Assembly (NCBI RefSeq): GCF_050908845.1
Contig: NZ_CP194171.1
Location: 2,294,001-2,358,000, forward strand
DNA length: 64,000 bases
Source of the DNA: Marinobacterium_D sp050908845
GTDB lineage: Bacteria > Pseudomonadota > Gammaproteobacteria > Pseudomonadales > Balneatricaceae
Direction: 5' to 3'
The notes under the pieces are model-generated. The model did no database searches. It was given only the letters and a program-made list of their open reading frames with translations, and was not told the origin of the DNA. Both the position numbers and the translations under genes were made by a program. Shown piece after piece: positions 40,815-49,438 of this stretch. Every line of letters begins with the position of its first letter. Within the stretch, counting starts at the first letter, position 1.

Positions 40815-40851
40815 CAGCCGGTCAGGATGGGCCGGCTGTGTCTATTTTGTT
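40815..40851 (+). terminator. Possible terminator after the GH13 phosphorylase
   Basis: CAGCCGG (40815-40821) and CCGGCTG (40832-40838) pair across a 10-base loop, followed by TGTCTATTTTGTT. The T stretch is interrupted, so it may instead be a leader structure of the next gene. Confidence 0.4.
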
Positions 40852-40881
40852 ACTGGCAAGCAGCAGGCGATCGTACCAGAA

Positions 40882-42108
40882 ATGGATCCACTGGTTATTT
40901 ATTACACGCACGGAGCCGAAGAGTTCGCGAAGCCCGTACAGGCTCTGGTTGAACAGGCCGGATTATTTCCGCGCTGGGAACCGTGTGATTCGATCGGGCA
41001 GGTGCCTGTTGGCGCTCTTGTCCTGCTGAACGACACAGAGCTGAATCAGCCTCAGCAGCGCTTATTGGCATCGCGTCGGGCGATAGTGCTGGCGGATGAT
41101 GCAGCCTTCGAGACCTGCACAGGCTATCTGGCCCAGGGCGCATTGAGCTGTATTCAGCAGCGGGATGCCGAGCGCATAGCGCTCGAGCTGATAGCCCTTG
41201 AATCCCAGCAGCAGCGTTCCGTCGCAGCCTGTGTCGGTAACACCATGTTGCAAACGGTGATCGATGCCATCCCGGTACCGATCTTCTTCAAGGACGAGCA
41301 TCACATCTATCGCGGTTGCAATATCGCTTTTTCCGAAGCGATGGGGCGTCCGCTGAATCGGATTGTTGGCCACTCGGTGTACGATATGGCGCCCGCCGAG
41401 CTGGCCGATCGTTACCATCGTGCTGATCGTGAGCTGTTGGCCGCAGGTGGACATCAACGCTACGAATCACCGGTGCGTTATGCCGACGGGCAGCTTCACA
41501 ATGTTGAGTTTCACAAGGCGGTATATTACCACGGTGACGGACGCCCGGCAGGGCAGGTCGGCGCCATGCTCGATATCACAGAGCGCAAGCAGTTGATTGA
41601 TCAACTTGAGCGCTCTTCGCGCACCGACCCGTTGACCGGCGTTGGCAATCGCCGGGAGTTCAATCAGGTTGCCCGGGAGGCGATCAAACAGCATTGCGCC
41701 ACTGGGCAGCCACTGAGCCTGCTGGTGCTCGACGTGGACTACTTCAAGTCTATCAATGACCGCTTTGGTCATGCTGTGGGTGATCGTGCACTGAAGTTCC
41801 TGGTGCAGCAGTGCGCCAGCCTGCTGCGGGAGGAGGATCATCTGTTTCGCGTCGGCGGTGAAGAGTTTTACATGCTGCTGCAGCGGACCGGGGTGAAGGG
41901 CGCAGAGGTAGTGGCAAAGCGGCTGGTTGATGCCGTGCGTGAGGCCAGTCTCATTGTTGAACAGTCGGTGATACGCATGACGGTATCGGTCGGAGTGGTC
42001 GACATCGCACTGGATACGCCGCTGGAGGAAAGTTTGGCGCGGGGGGATAAAGCGCTCTACAAGGCGAAACGTGACGGGCGTGACCGTGCTTGCATCGCCG
42101 CTTCCTGA
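40882..42108 (+). CDS. PAS-GGDEF diguanylate cyclase
   Basis: A 408-residue soluble cyclase making cyclic di-GMP. The first 110 residues are an unrecognised domain, perhaps receiver-like without the usual phosphorylation site; a PAS domain follows (about 120-235, ending in GAMLDITERKQLID) and a GGDEF domain (about 240-405). The active site reads GGEEF near residue 330, preceded by REED eight residues before it, an intact RxxD inhibitory site. No membrane segment. The ribosome site before ATG 40882 is weak. Confidence 0.9.
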   Translation: MDPLVIYYTHGAEEFAKPVQALVEQAGLFPRWEPCDSIGQVPVGALVLLNDTELNQPQQRLLASRRAIVLADDAAFETCTGYLAQGALSCIQQRDAERIALELIALESQQQRSVAACVGNTMLQTVIDAIPVPIFFKDEHHIYRGCNIAFSEAMGRPLNRIVGHSVYDMAPAELADRYHRADRELLAAGGHQRYESPVRYADGQLHNVEFHKAVYYHGDGRPAGQVGAMLDITERKQLIDQLERSSRTDPLTGVGNRREFNQVAREAIKQHCATGQPLSLLVLDVDYFKSINDRFGHAVGDRALKFLVQQCASLLREEDHLFRVGGEEFYMLLQRTGVKGAEVVAKRLVDAVREASLIVEQSVIRMTVSVGVVDIALDTPLEESLARGDKALYKAKRDGRDRACIAAS

Positions 42109-42180
42109 TCGTCAGCGGTTTAAATCCCTGGCTGAATCGTCCACACTGTTCCTGCCTGAAACCGGCAAAGTGGAGTACCC

Positions 42181-42975
42181 ATGTGGCTGCAGACAAGCTG
42201 TGAGCTGAGATTCGATATCAACTTTCCAACCCCTTTTATCCTGATGCTTCGAGCGCGAAGTGGTGCCCAGCAATGGGTTGAGCGTGAGGAATATCATATC
42301 GAACCCAGCATTCCCGTGTTCGAATTCTCCGATGCCTATGGCAATCTCTGCCAACGCCTTGTTGCGCCTCCGGGTATGTTCTGTATCGAGACTCATTCCA
42401 AGGTAAAAACCGCCGATGTCATGGATCGCGGGTACGGCGCCCCGTTTATCGAGATCCAGAATCTGCCCGACCCGGTACTGCACTATCTGTTGCCGAGTCG
42501 CTTCTGCGAGTCTGACCGTTTCTGCGATATGGCCACCGAGATCACCGCGGGCTGTTACCTTGGCTATGATCAGGCCGCGGCGATCGAGGCCTGGGTCAGA
42601 CAGCATATCCGTTACGAACCGGCCACCAGCGCGGTGCCGGCATCAGCCACTGAGATCAATCAGCGAGGCGCCGGTGTCTGCCGGGATCTCGCGCACCTGG
42701 GCATTGCGCTTTGCCGCAGTCTCAGTATCCCGGCGCGCATGGTGGTGGGCTACCTGCATGAGCTCTATCCCATGGATCTGCACGCCTGGTTCGAGGCCTA
42801 TGTGGGCGGGCGCTGGTACACCTTCGATCCGACCCAGAGTGAATTGCGGGGCGGCTATGTCGCCATCGGCTACGGTCGGGATGCGGCGGATGTGGCGATT
42901 TACAACCAGTTTGGCCCGCCGGTGATCCCACAGGTGCAGCACGTGGAAGTGCTGCGGTTGCCAAGAGCGGACTGA
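42181..42975 (+). CDS. Transglutaminase-like family protein (second copy)
   Basis: A 264-residue cytoplasmic protein of the transglutaminase/cysteine-protease superfamily. Cys is in RGAGVCRDLAHLGIALCRSL near residue 160, His in YPMDLHAWFEAYVGGRW near residue 198 and Asp in YTFDPTQSE near residue 217. The amino beta domain differs from that of the 38161 protein. TGGAG lies six bases upstream of the ATG. It follows the PAS-GGDEF gene by 72 bases and may be cotranscribed with it. Confidence 0.86.
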   Translation: MWLQTSCELRFDINFPTPFILMLRARSGAQQWVEREEYHIEPSIPVFEFSDAYGNLCQRLVAPPGMFCIETHSKVKTADVMDRGYGAPFIEIQNLPDPVLHYLLPSRFCESDRFCDMATEITAGCYLGYDQAAAIEAWVRQHIRYEPATSAVPASATEINQRGAGVCRDLAHLGIALCRSLSIPARMVVGYLHELYPMDLHAWFEAYVGGRWYTFDPTQSELRGGYVAIGYGRDAADVAIYNQFGPPVIPQVQHVEVLRLPRAD

Positions 42976-43100
42976 AGTTAGAACTCAAATCAATCTTTTC
43001 TGTATCTCCCAGGCTACAGCATTCACCCTTCTATCCAGATGCCATAAAATCTGACCCTATAGACAAGATGGTTGGTCGGAATAGCTCCTGGAGTGCTTGA

Positions 43101-44114
43101 ATGCTGCAAACAAAACTCACGTCGCTCAGTGCGTTAGCGCTCGCATTATTCTGTGCGACCGAGGGGGCTGCGCAGCAGACCTACCTGCTCCGGATATCCA
43201 GCGAAAATACTCCCTCGCATGTGCAGACCCGTGCCCTGGCGCAATTTGCCGAACGTGTCGAGGCCGCCAGCAATGGCCGTATCGATGCTGAGTTCTATCA
43301 CAGTGCCAAACTTTTCAGGGATCGCAACGTGGTCTCCGCACTGGTCGCGGGAAAGATCGAAATGGCCGTGCCCGGCACCTGGCAGCTGGACCGTTTCGTC
43401 CCGGATATGGGCGTCTACATGCTGCCGCTGTTCTACGGCCGCACTGTCGAGGAGCATCACCGTGTACGTGATGGAGAGCTGGGTGCCGAAATCGGTCGCC
43501 GTATCGAGCGAGACCTGGGCGTTCATGTACCCGGTCGCTGGCTGGATCTGGGGCATGCTCATCTCTATTTCACCGAGCATCAGGTGAGTGAACATCAGGA
43601 TCTCAACGGCCTGCGTATCAGGGTGCCTGGCGGCTTTGCCAATGAGGCCCGGATTGGCGCCTTCGGAGCACAGCCAACGGTGATTCCCTGGCCCGATCTG
43701 CCCCAGGCACTGCGAGACAGTCGCGTGGATGGAATGCTCACTACCCATGAAACCGTGCGCAGTGCCCGGCTCTGGGAGACCGGCGTCGCCTACGCCTTTG
43801 AGGATATGGAGTACTTCGCGCAATACGTGCCGCTGATCAGCGGACGTTTCTGGGACGGATTGCCTGATGACCTTAAAGCGGTTATCGACGGCGCCTGGGA
43901 TGAGGTTGTGGACCAGGAGCGCCAGGACGCCATGGCGGCGCAGAATCAGGCGCGAGAAACCTTGACGGCACAAGGCATCAAGATCAGCACGCCCTCTATT
44001 GAAGAGCTAACTCATTGGCGCCTGATTGCCCGGCAGGGAGAGGACGCGATTGTTCGTCAGCTCGGTATAGATCCGCAACTCGTCACTGAGGCTGAGAACG
44101 AACTGGACCAGTAA
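43101..44114 (+). CDS. TRAP-type periplasmic substrate-binding protein (DctP family)
   Basis: A 337-residue periplasmic binding protein. The signal peptide covers about residues 1-24 (LTSLSALALALFCATEGAAQ). Family features include LRISSENTPSHVQTRALAQF, the carboxylate-binding arginine region LRIRVPGGFANEARIGAFGA near residue 173, and TLTAQGIKISTPSIEEL at the end. Ligands are usually organic or sugar acids. No DctQ/DctM membrane genes accompany it. Instead its stop overlaps the start of a membrane diguanylate cyclase by one base (TAATG), suggesting that it is a sensor subunit rather than part of a transporter. Confidence 0.9.
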   Translation: MLQTKLTSLSALALALFCATEGAAQQTYLLRISSENTPSHVQTRALAQFAERVEAASNGRIDAEFYHSAKLFRDRNVVSALVAGKIEMAVPGTWQLDRFVPDMGVYMLPLFYGRTVEEHHRVRDGELGAEIGRRIERDLGVHVPGRWLDLGHAHLYFTEHQVSEHQDLNGLRIRVPGGFANEARIGAFGAQPTVIPWPDLPQALRDSRVDGMLTTHETVRSARLWETGVAYAFEDMEYFAQYVPLISGRFWDGLPDDLKAVIDGAWDEVVDQERQDAMAAQNQARETLTAQGIKISTPSIEELTHWRLIARQGEDAIVRQLGIDPQLVTEAENELDQ

Positions 44115-46687
44115 TGACCAATCGCTTTCCGAATCTCTATCAAAAACCTCGACGCAACAAGGCGCCGGGCCTTTCGGCCATGAGCCTGGTGGTGCTGTTA
44201 CTGGTGATTATGGCGCTGGCGCTCTGCTGGGGTCTGTACCGTGATTATCGCCTTACCCTGGACCGGGCGGAAAGCCGGCTGCAACTGCAGGTAAGGGCGT
44301 TTACCAATGCGTTCGACATGGCGTTTGTTGGCGCCGATCACGCGCTGCGCGAGCTGCGCGACGAAATCGAAAACTCTACCGCGCCGGCGGCATCATTGCC
44401 GGGTCTGAGGCAGATGATGTTCAGGCATATGCTTGAATCCTCTTACCTGACAAGCACCTCGTTTTACGATACCCGGGGTGACGTCCTGGTATCGGTGGGT
44501 GAAGGAACAGTCGACAGCTCTGCGACCACTGCCTGGCTTAACGAAATGCTGGAGCGGCGCATCCAGTCCCGCCTCAGTATCCGGGACGGAGATCTGGCAG
44601 CCGCGGTGCTGGTCGAGCGCCGTGGCGAGGGGCCTGTGGGTGTGCTGGTGACCCGTCTGGACCGTGAAGCCGTGCTGTTTCAGCTCGAAAGTGGCGATCT
44701 CTACACCCAGCAGCGGCTGCTACTTGTTGATGCAGACAACCATGCCGAGCTGATTTCGGAAACCCTGGAGGAACCGGCGCTCAGTCCCCAGGCTCTGGTC
44801 AGCAGCCTGCCTCTGGAAAGCTTCGGTACGCGCAACCAGATGCTGGAGCGTGACGGCTATCTAATTGCGATCCGGCAGATGACCCAACAACCATTGAGAG
44901 CAGTGGCGACACTGGATACCCGCCATGTGCTTGACTCCTGGGCGCGGCGCGCTGCGGTGGCCTCGGCTGTATTCGTGATCCTGGCGCTGCTATCGCTGGC
45001 ATTTCTGCGTTACTGGCGTAAAAGTGCCCTGCGCGAGCACGCGATCAGCAACGACCTGTTTCGTCTTTACCAGGCCGTCGAACAGATGCCGTCGTCCGTG
45101 CTGGTGACCGATCTGAACAGTCGTATCATATTTGTAAACGCCTCATTCCTGGAGCGCACCGGCTACAGGATGAGCGAAGTCCTGGGACAGAAACCCTCGA
45201 TTCTGGCGTCGGGAAAAACCCCTGACACTACCTGGCAATCGCTCTGGCAATCGCTGACACAGGGGCTGTCCTGGGAAGGTGAGTTTATTAACCGCATGAA
45301 GGATGGGCGCGAGCGGATCGAACAACAGCTGATTGCACCGGTCCAGAATGTGGACGGGCAGATTTCCAGCTATATCTCCATCAGTACCGACGTCACCGAA
45401 AAACGTGATGCGGAAAGGCGTTTGAAAAGGTACCGCGAGATCGTCAATGTCTCCGATGAGCTGCTTGCGATGGTCGGTGTGGACTACACCTATCAGCAGG
45501 TGAACCGGCGCCATGAGGAATATCTGGGCGTCACTCGCAGGCGGATCGAAGGCCGGGCGCTGCAAGATATCTATGGCGACAAGGTGTTCGAAGAGGAGAT
45601 CAAACCCTTTGTGGACCGGGTCGCCAGGGGTGACACTGTGGTTGAGGAAAAATGGGTCGATTTTGCGGGTGTCGGTAGCCGCTTCTGTCGGGTGACAGGT
45701 AAACCGGTGCTCGAAAACGGCGACAGTGTCGAGACCATCGCTGTCAGCATGGTCGATTTAACCGCCCGACGGGAGTCGGAAGAAGCCTTGAGCCTCAGTG
45801 AGAGCCGTTTCCGTACCCTTTCAGAAAACCTGCCGCAGGGACTGTTCGAGGCGGACAGTGATGGCAGGATTCTCTACGCCAACCGGCGTTGTGGCGAGAT
45901 ATTCGGTCGCGAGCTGCGGGAGCTGGCGGATGGGAGCTGGGTGAGTTCGTTTTGTGGCGAGGATCGCCAGCGGATCCTGGAAAGCTGGGATAACTGTATT
46001 GCTACTGCCCAGCCGCGCTGGTCTGCCAAGGCGCGCTTGCTGACGCCCCAGGGCGAGGAACGCTGGGTAGCCCTGTCTGCAAGGCGTTACCAGGGCGGTG
46101 AGCGGATTGCGGCGCGCTATATCGGCACCCTGCGCGATATTACCGAGGAAACCCGCAGTCGCAAATTGCTGGAAAGTAAAAATATCGAGCTCGCCCGTCT
46201 CTCCACCACCGATATGCTGACCGGACTGAATAACCGCGCCAACATTGAACACCTGCTTGAAAAAGAGGTACATCGATTCGAGCGTTACGGTAGCTGCTGT
46301 GCCGTTATCATGATGGATGTCGACCATTTCAAGGCGGTCAACGATACCTGCGGCCATGCGGTCGGTGACGAGGTGTTACGTCGCGTCGGCAGTCTGCTCG
46401 GGCAATCAACACGACGCAGCGATCATGCGGGACGCTGGGGTGGTGAAGAGTTTCTCGTGGTATGTGCCAACACCAGCCTTGAAGGTGCCAGGCAACTGGC
46501 GGAAAACCTGCGCGCCCGGATCGCTACCGCCGCGTTCCCGGTGGTTGGCGAGAAAACCTGCAGCTTCGGCGTTGCAGCTATCAGGCCGGGTGACAGCCCC
46601 CGCGAACTGCTCGGTCGCGCCGATGCGGCCTTGTACCGCGCCAAGCACGCGGGCCGTAACCGGGTGGATGTCGAAACCCTCAATTGA
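44114..46687 (+). CDS. Membrane-bound multi-PAS diguanylate cyclase
   Basis: An 857-residue sensor enzyme. Transmembrane helix 1 is about residues 22-42 and helix 2 about 282-301, enclosing a periplasmic sensory region of some 240 residues (Cache-like by layout). Three PAS domains follow (about 315-435, 445-555, 565-685), then a GGDEF domain with active site GGEEF and an RRSD inhibitory site ahead of it. The product should be cyclic di-GMP. Translational coupling to the upstream binding protein suggests that the loaded binding protein docks on the periplasmic domain. Confidence 0.92.
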   Translation: MTNRFPNLYQKPRRNKAPGLSAMSLVVLLLVIMALALCWGLYRDYRLTLDRAESRLQLQVRAFTNAFDMAFVGADHALRELRDEIENSTAPAASLPGLRQMMFRHMLESSYLTSTSFYDTRGDVLVSVGEGTVDSSATTAWLNEMLERRIQSRLSIRDGDLAAAVLVERRGEGPVGVLVTRLDREAVLFQLESGDLYTQQRLLLVDADNHAELISETLEEPALSPQALVSSLPLESFGTRNQMLERDGYLIAIRQMTQQPLRAVATLDTRHVLDSWARRAAVASAVFVILALLSLAFLRYWRKSALREHAISNDLFRLYQAVEQMPSSVLVTDLNSRIIFVNASFLERTGYRMSEVLGQKPSILASGKTPDTTWQSLWQSLTQGLSWEGEFINRMKDGRERIEQQLIAPVQNVDGQISSYISISTDVTEKRDAERRLKRYREIVNVSDELLAMVGVDYTYQQVNRRHEEYLGVTRRRIEGRALQDIYGDKVFEEEIKPFVDRVARGDTVVEEKWVDFAGVGSRFCRVTGKPVLENGDSVETIAVSMVDLTARRESEEALSLSESRFRTLSENLPQGLFEADSDGRILYANRRCGEIFGRELRELADGSWVSSFCGEDRQRILESWDNCIATAQPRWSAKARLLTPQGEERWVALSARRYQGGERIAARYIGTLRDITEETRSRKLLESKNIELARLSTTDMLTGLNNRANIEHLLEKEVHRFERYGSCCAVIMMDVDHFKAVNDTCGHAVGDEVLRRVGSLLGQSTRRSDHAGRWGGEEFLVVCANTSLEGARQLAENLRARIATAAFPVVGEKTCSFGVAAIRPGDSPRELLGRADAALYRAKHAGRNRVDVETLN

Positions 46688-46724
46688 GGGTTAATCCCGC
46701 TATCTGAGCGCGCAGCGCAGCGGA

Positions 46725-46755
46725 ACTCTCTGCTAGCCTGAAGGCAGCAGAGAGT
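46725..46755 (+). repeat. Perfect 10-bp hairpin before the cation-exchanger gene
   Basis: ACTCTCTGCT (46725-46734) and AGCAGAGAGT (46746-46755) are exact complements around an 11-base loop. It ends a few bases before the GAGGAG ribosome site of the next gene and has no T run, so it looks like a leader or processing structure rather than a terminator. Confidence 0.5.
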
Positions 46756-46776
46756 ATCCAGAGCGAGGAGCGTTGA

Positions 46777-47799
46777 GTGGCAGACGATGGAACACTCACG
46801 GCCAGTATTCTGGTCTTCGCCAGCTGTGCCCTGGCCATTACGCTGTTCGGTACCCGGATTACCCGGGTGGTGGATCAGCTTGCGGACCGAACCGGCGTGG
46901 GCGAAGCCGTTGCCGGTGCGCTGTTTCTTGGTGCTGCCACCTCATTGTCGGGGTCGGTGCTGTCGGTCACGGCTGCCTGGAACGGGCATCCGACGCTGGC
47001 GGTGAGCAATGCGATCGGCGGTATCGCCGTGCAGACCTTTTTTCTTGCCGTGGCGGACTGTTTCTATCGCCGTGCCAATCTGGAACATGCGGCCGCCTCG
47101 GCCCCCAACATGCTGCAGAATGCGCTGCTGATTGTGCTGCTGGCGCTGATCCTGCTGGCGCCGAAGACGCCGGATCTGACCCTTTTTTCTATCCACCCGG
47201 TCACACCGATACTTTTCATTTTTTACATCTACGGCATCAGGCTGGTTCAAAGTGCGTTTGAGCGCCCCATGTGGCTGCCGTCAAGAACCCGCGAAACCCG
47301 TGCCGATAAACCCGACACCCGCAACCGCCATGTGAGCCTGGCAAGGCTTTGGAGTGAGTTCTTTGTCCTGATGCTGGTGCTCGGACTTGCCGGCTGGTGG
47401 CTGGAGCCAGCGGCCGCGAACATTGCTGCGAAAACAGGCATAGGTGAAACGGTGGTGGGGGTGTTGCTGACGGCGATCAGTACGTCGATCCCGGAACTGG
47501 TCACTTCCGTGGCGGCGGTGCGCCGTGGGGCGCTGACACTGGCCGTTGGTGGCATCATTGGCGGCAATGCCTTTGATACCCTGTTTACCGCCGCATCCGA
47601 TATCGCTTACCGGTCGGGCTCGATCTACCACCAGATTCCCCAGGAGACCCTTGTCTGGCTGGTGCTGACGCTGCTGATGTCCGGTGTGCTGCTGATGGGG
47701 CAGATCCGGCGTCAGGAGCAGGGGCCGGGCGGTATCGGTTTTGAGAGCGTCGGTGTTGTGGCGATTTATGTGCTCGGTGTGATGTTGATGCTCGGCTGA
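46777..47799 (+). CDS. Sodium/calcium exchanger-like membrane protein (CaCA superfamily)
   Basis: A 340-residue inner-membrane protein with about ten helices in two inverted halves. Alpha-2 (TGIGETVVGVLLTAISTSIP then ELVTSVAAVRRG) has the usual ion-ligating Glu after Pro. Alpha-1 (GVGEAVAGALFLGAATSLSG) has Ser-Gly at the equivalent place, so one of the two acidic ion ligands is missing. It may carry a different ion or no calcium. The start is GTG 46777 with GAGGAG six bases upstream. It follows the cyclase by 89 bases containing a strong hairpin. Confidence 0.85.
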   Translation: MADDGTLTASILVFASCALAITLFGTRITRVVDQLADRTGVGEAVAGALFLGAATSLSGSVLSVTAAWNGHPTLAVSNAIGGIAVQTFFLAVADCFYRRANLEHAAASAPNMLQNALLIVLLALILLAPKTPDLTLFSIHPVTPILFIFYIYGIRLVQSAFERPMWLPSRTRETRADKPDTRNRHVSLARLWSEFFVLMLVLGLAGWWLEPAAANIAAKTGIGETVVGVLLTAISTSIPELVTSVAAVRRGALTLAVGGIIGGNAFDTLFTAASDIAYRSGSIYHQIPQETLVWLVLTLLMSGVLLMGQIRRQEQGPGGIGFESVGVVAIYVLGVMLMLG

Positions 47800-47827
47800 C
47801 AGGTATCCGGCCTGGCACCGGTTTGAC

Positions 47828-47860
47828 GCAAAAAAACCGCTACCCGAGGGCAGCGGCTTT
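47828..47860 (-). terminator. Terminator at the end of the eutB-eutC-amt operon
   Basis: On the minus strand CCGCTGCCC and GGGTAGCGG pair (one G-T pair) around a three-base loop, followed by a T run from the A run at 47830-47836. It lies about 30 bases past the stop of the 54-residue gene and may also serve the convergent exchanger gene. Confidence 0.75.
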
Positions 47861-47887
47861 GTGACTATTTACGCTGGCGTTATTCGA

Positions 47888-48052
47888 TCACTTGTGTGCT
47901 TCGAATGCCTCGTTTTCGTGTTTGACGATGGAGCCGATCAGGCCGCCAACGATGCCAACCACGCCGACTACGAACAGGGCCAGTGCCATCGGGTTGTCAG
48001 CAAAGGTGAAATAGGCGCTTACATTTTCCCAGCTGGTAATTGATGTACCCAT
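47888..48052 (-). CDS. 54-residue single-pass membrane protein following amt
   Basis: A short gene that I do not recognise. It starts two bases after the amt stop, with AAGGAG seven bases before its ATG, a strong translation signal. The product begins MGTSITSWENVSAYFTFADN, has one Gly-rich transmembrane segment (about residues 22-43, ALALFVVGVVGIVGGLIGSI) and ends in a charged tail KHENEAFEAHK. Position suggests a small partner or regulatory subunit of the ammonium channel. Nothing in it resembles GlnK. An operon terminator follows directly. Confidence 0.8.
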   Translation of the reverse strand: MGTSITSWENVSAYFTFADNPMALALFVVGVVGIVGGLIGSIVKHENEAFEAHK

Positions 48053-48054
48053 GA

Positions 48055-49422
48055 TTAGACTCCTTGCGGCTCGGTGTTAGCCAGTTTGTTAGGAACTTCG
48101 CTCGGCACGGATGCCGGCGTGGTGGATTCCGGGTAAGGCTTGGCGATCAGTTCGACTTCGTCGATACCGATCACTTCGCATTTCTCCGGTACGCGCAGAA
48201 TGTTGGCGGCTTTCAGGGCAGCGGATACCGCGTAGCCCGGGATGAAGCCCAGCAGTACCATGACAACCGCGCCGGTCAGCTGACCGACGAAGCTGATGGC
48301 AGGCAGATCACCTACGTTCGGAGTACCGCCAGCGAATACGCCAACCAGTACAACAGCTACGAAACCGGTGAAGCCGTGAACCGCAACAGCACCTACAGCG
48401 TCATCGATACCGCGGTTTTCCAGGAACTTGGCGAACCATACCGCCAGCAGACCCATGCAGGTAGCGATGATGAAGGCCAGCGCAGGATCGTACAGGTCAA
48501 GACCTGCTGCGACGGAGATGATGCCTACCAGACCGCCAGACATGGTCCAGAACGGATCGCGGGTGGCGATGTAGCAGCCGATGATACCGCCGGCGAAGCC
48601 CATCAGGGTGTTGAAGGCGAAGGCGGACAGGTTGGTCGGGTTACCGTAGATGGTAGTCCAGCCGGTTTCACCACCGTTGAAGATGATGCAACCACCGAGG
48701 AAGCCGAAGAAGCCGAAGATGATCATCATCAGGCCGATCAGGGTCATCGGCAGGCTGTGCGGTGCAATAGTCTGTGCTACGCCGTTGATGAACTTGCCTT
48801 TACGGGCGCCAAGGTTCATCAGCACACCCAGAGTGAAGAAGCCGGCAACGGCGTGGACAACACCGGAAGCGCCGAGATCGTGGTAGCCCATCTTGGTCAG
48901 CAGCCAGCCGTCCGGATGCCAGCCCCAGGCACCGGCCAGGATCCAGGCACCGCTACCGAGCACGATGGTGAGAATCAGGAAGGCGCTGACGCGGATACGT
49001 TCGATGACCGCACCAGACAGAATTGAGCCGGTGGTGGCGCCGAACAGGGCAAAGGCCGCCCAGAAGATACCGCTGCCCATGTCCTGAACATCCGGACCCA
49101 TGCTCTGCGACCAGGGCAGGGCGAAAGAGGCGTCAATCGGGATAAAGCCGTTCGGCATAGCGTTGTAGATCCACCAGCCAAACAGGTAGAAGGTGGGAAT
49201 AATCACCGCAAGGGCGAGAATGTTTTTGATACCGGCGGCCAGCGCGTTCTTGCTGCGCGAAGCACCCATTTCATAAGCCAGGAAGCCCGCGTGGATCATG
49301 ATCATGATCGCGGTGCACCACCAATAGAACACCTCGACGTTCATTGACTGGTGCATCTCGAATACCGCCTGCTGGGCATCAAGAGCAGCCTGCAACGACT
49401 GCAGGGTTGGAGTCTCATCCAT
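48055..49422 (-). CDS. amt: Ammonium transporter (Amt/Mep/Rh family)
   Basis: A 455-residue channel with 11 helices that conducts ammonium/ammonia. The twin pore histidines are visible: GASGVVHAVAGF near residue 190 and AVHGFTGFVAV near residue 345; the ammonium-recruiting region FWAAFALFGATTGSILSG is near residue 120. There is no signal peptide, and the carboxy tail is about 45 residues. No glnK lies beside it. The start has GAGGA seven bases upstream and comes 16 bases after eutC, so ammonia released by ethanolamine lyase and ammonium uptake are under one control. Confidence 0.93.
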   Translation of the reverse strand: MDETPTLQSLQAALDAQQAVFEMHQSMNVEVFYWWCTAIMIMIHAGFLAYEMGASRSKNALAAGIKNILALAVIIPTFYLFGWWIYNAMPNGFIPIDASFALPWSQSMGPDVQDMGSGIFWAAFALFGATTGSILSGAVIERIRVSAFLILTIVLGSGAWILAGAWGWHPDGWLLTKMGYHDLGASGVVHAVAGFFTLGVLMNLGARKGKFINGVAQTIAPHSLPMTLIGLMMIIFGFFGFLGGCIIFNGGETGWTTIYGNPTNLSAFAFNTLMGFAGGIIGCYIATRDPFWTMSGGLVGIISVAAGLDLYDPALAFIIATCMGLLAVWFAKFLENRGIDDAVGAVAVHGFTGFVAVVLVGVFAGGTPNVGDLPAISFVGQLTGAVVMVLLGFIPGYAVSAALKAANILRVPEKCEVIGIDEVELIAKPYPESTTPASVPSEVPNKLANTEPQGV

Positions 49423-49438
49423 AGTACTGTCCTCGGTT

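Noticed and set aside
40882..41210. Receiver domain at the amino end of the PAS-GGDEF protein
   Set aside because: The region has a receiver-like length, but I could not place the acidic pocket or phospho-acceptor aspartate convincingly, so no receiver domain is claimed.
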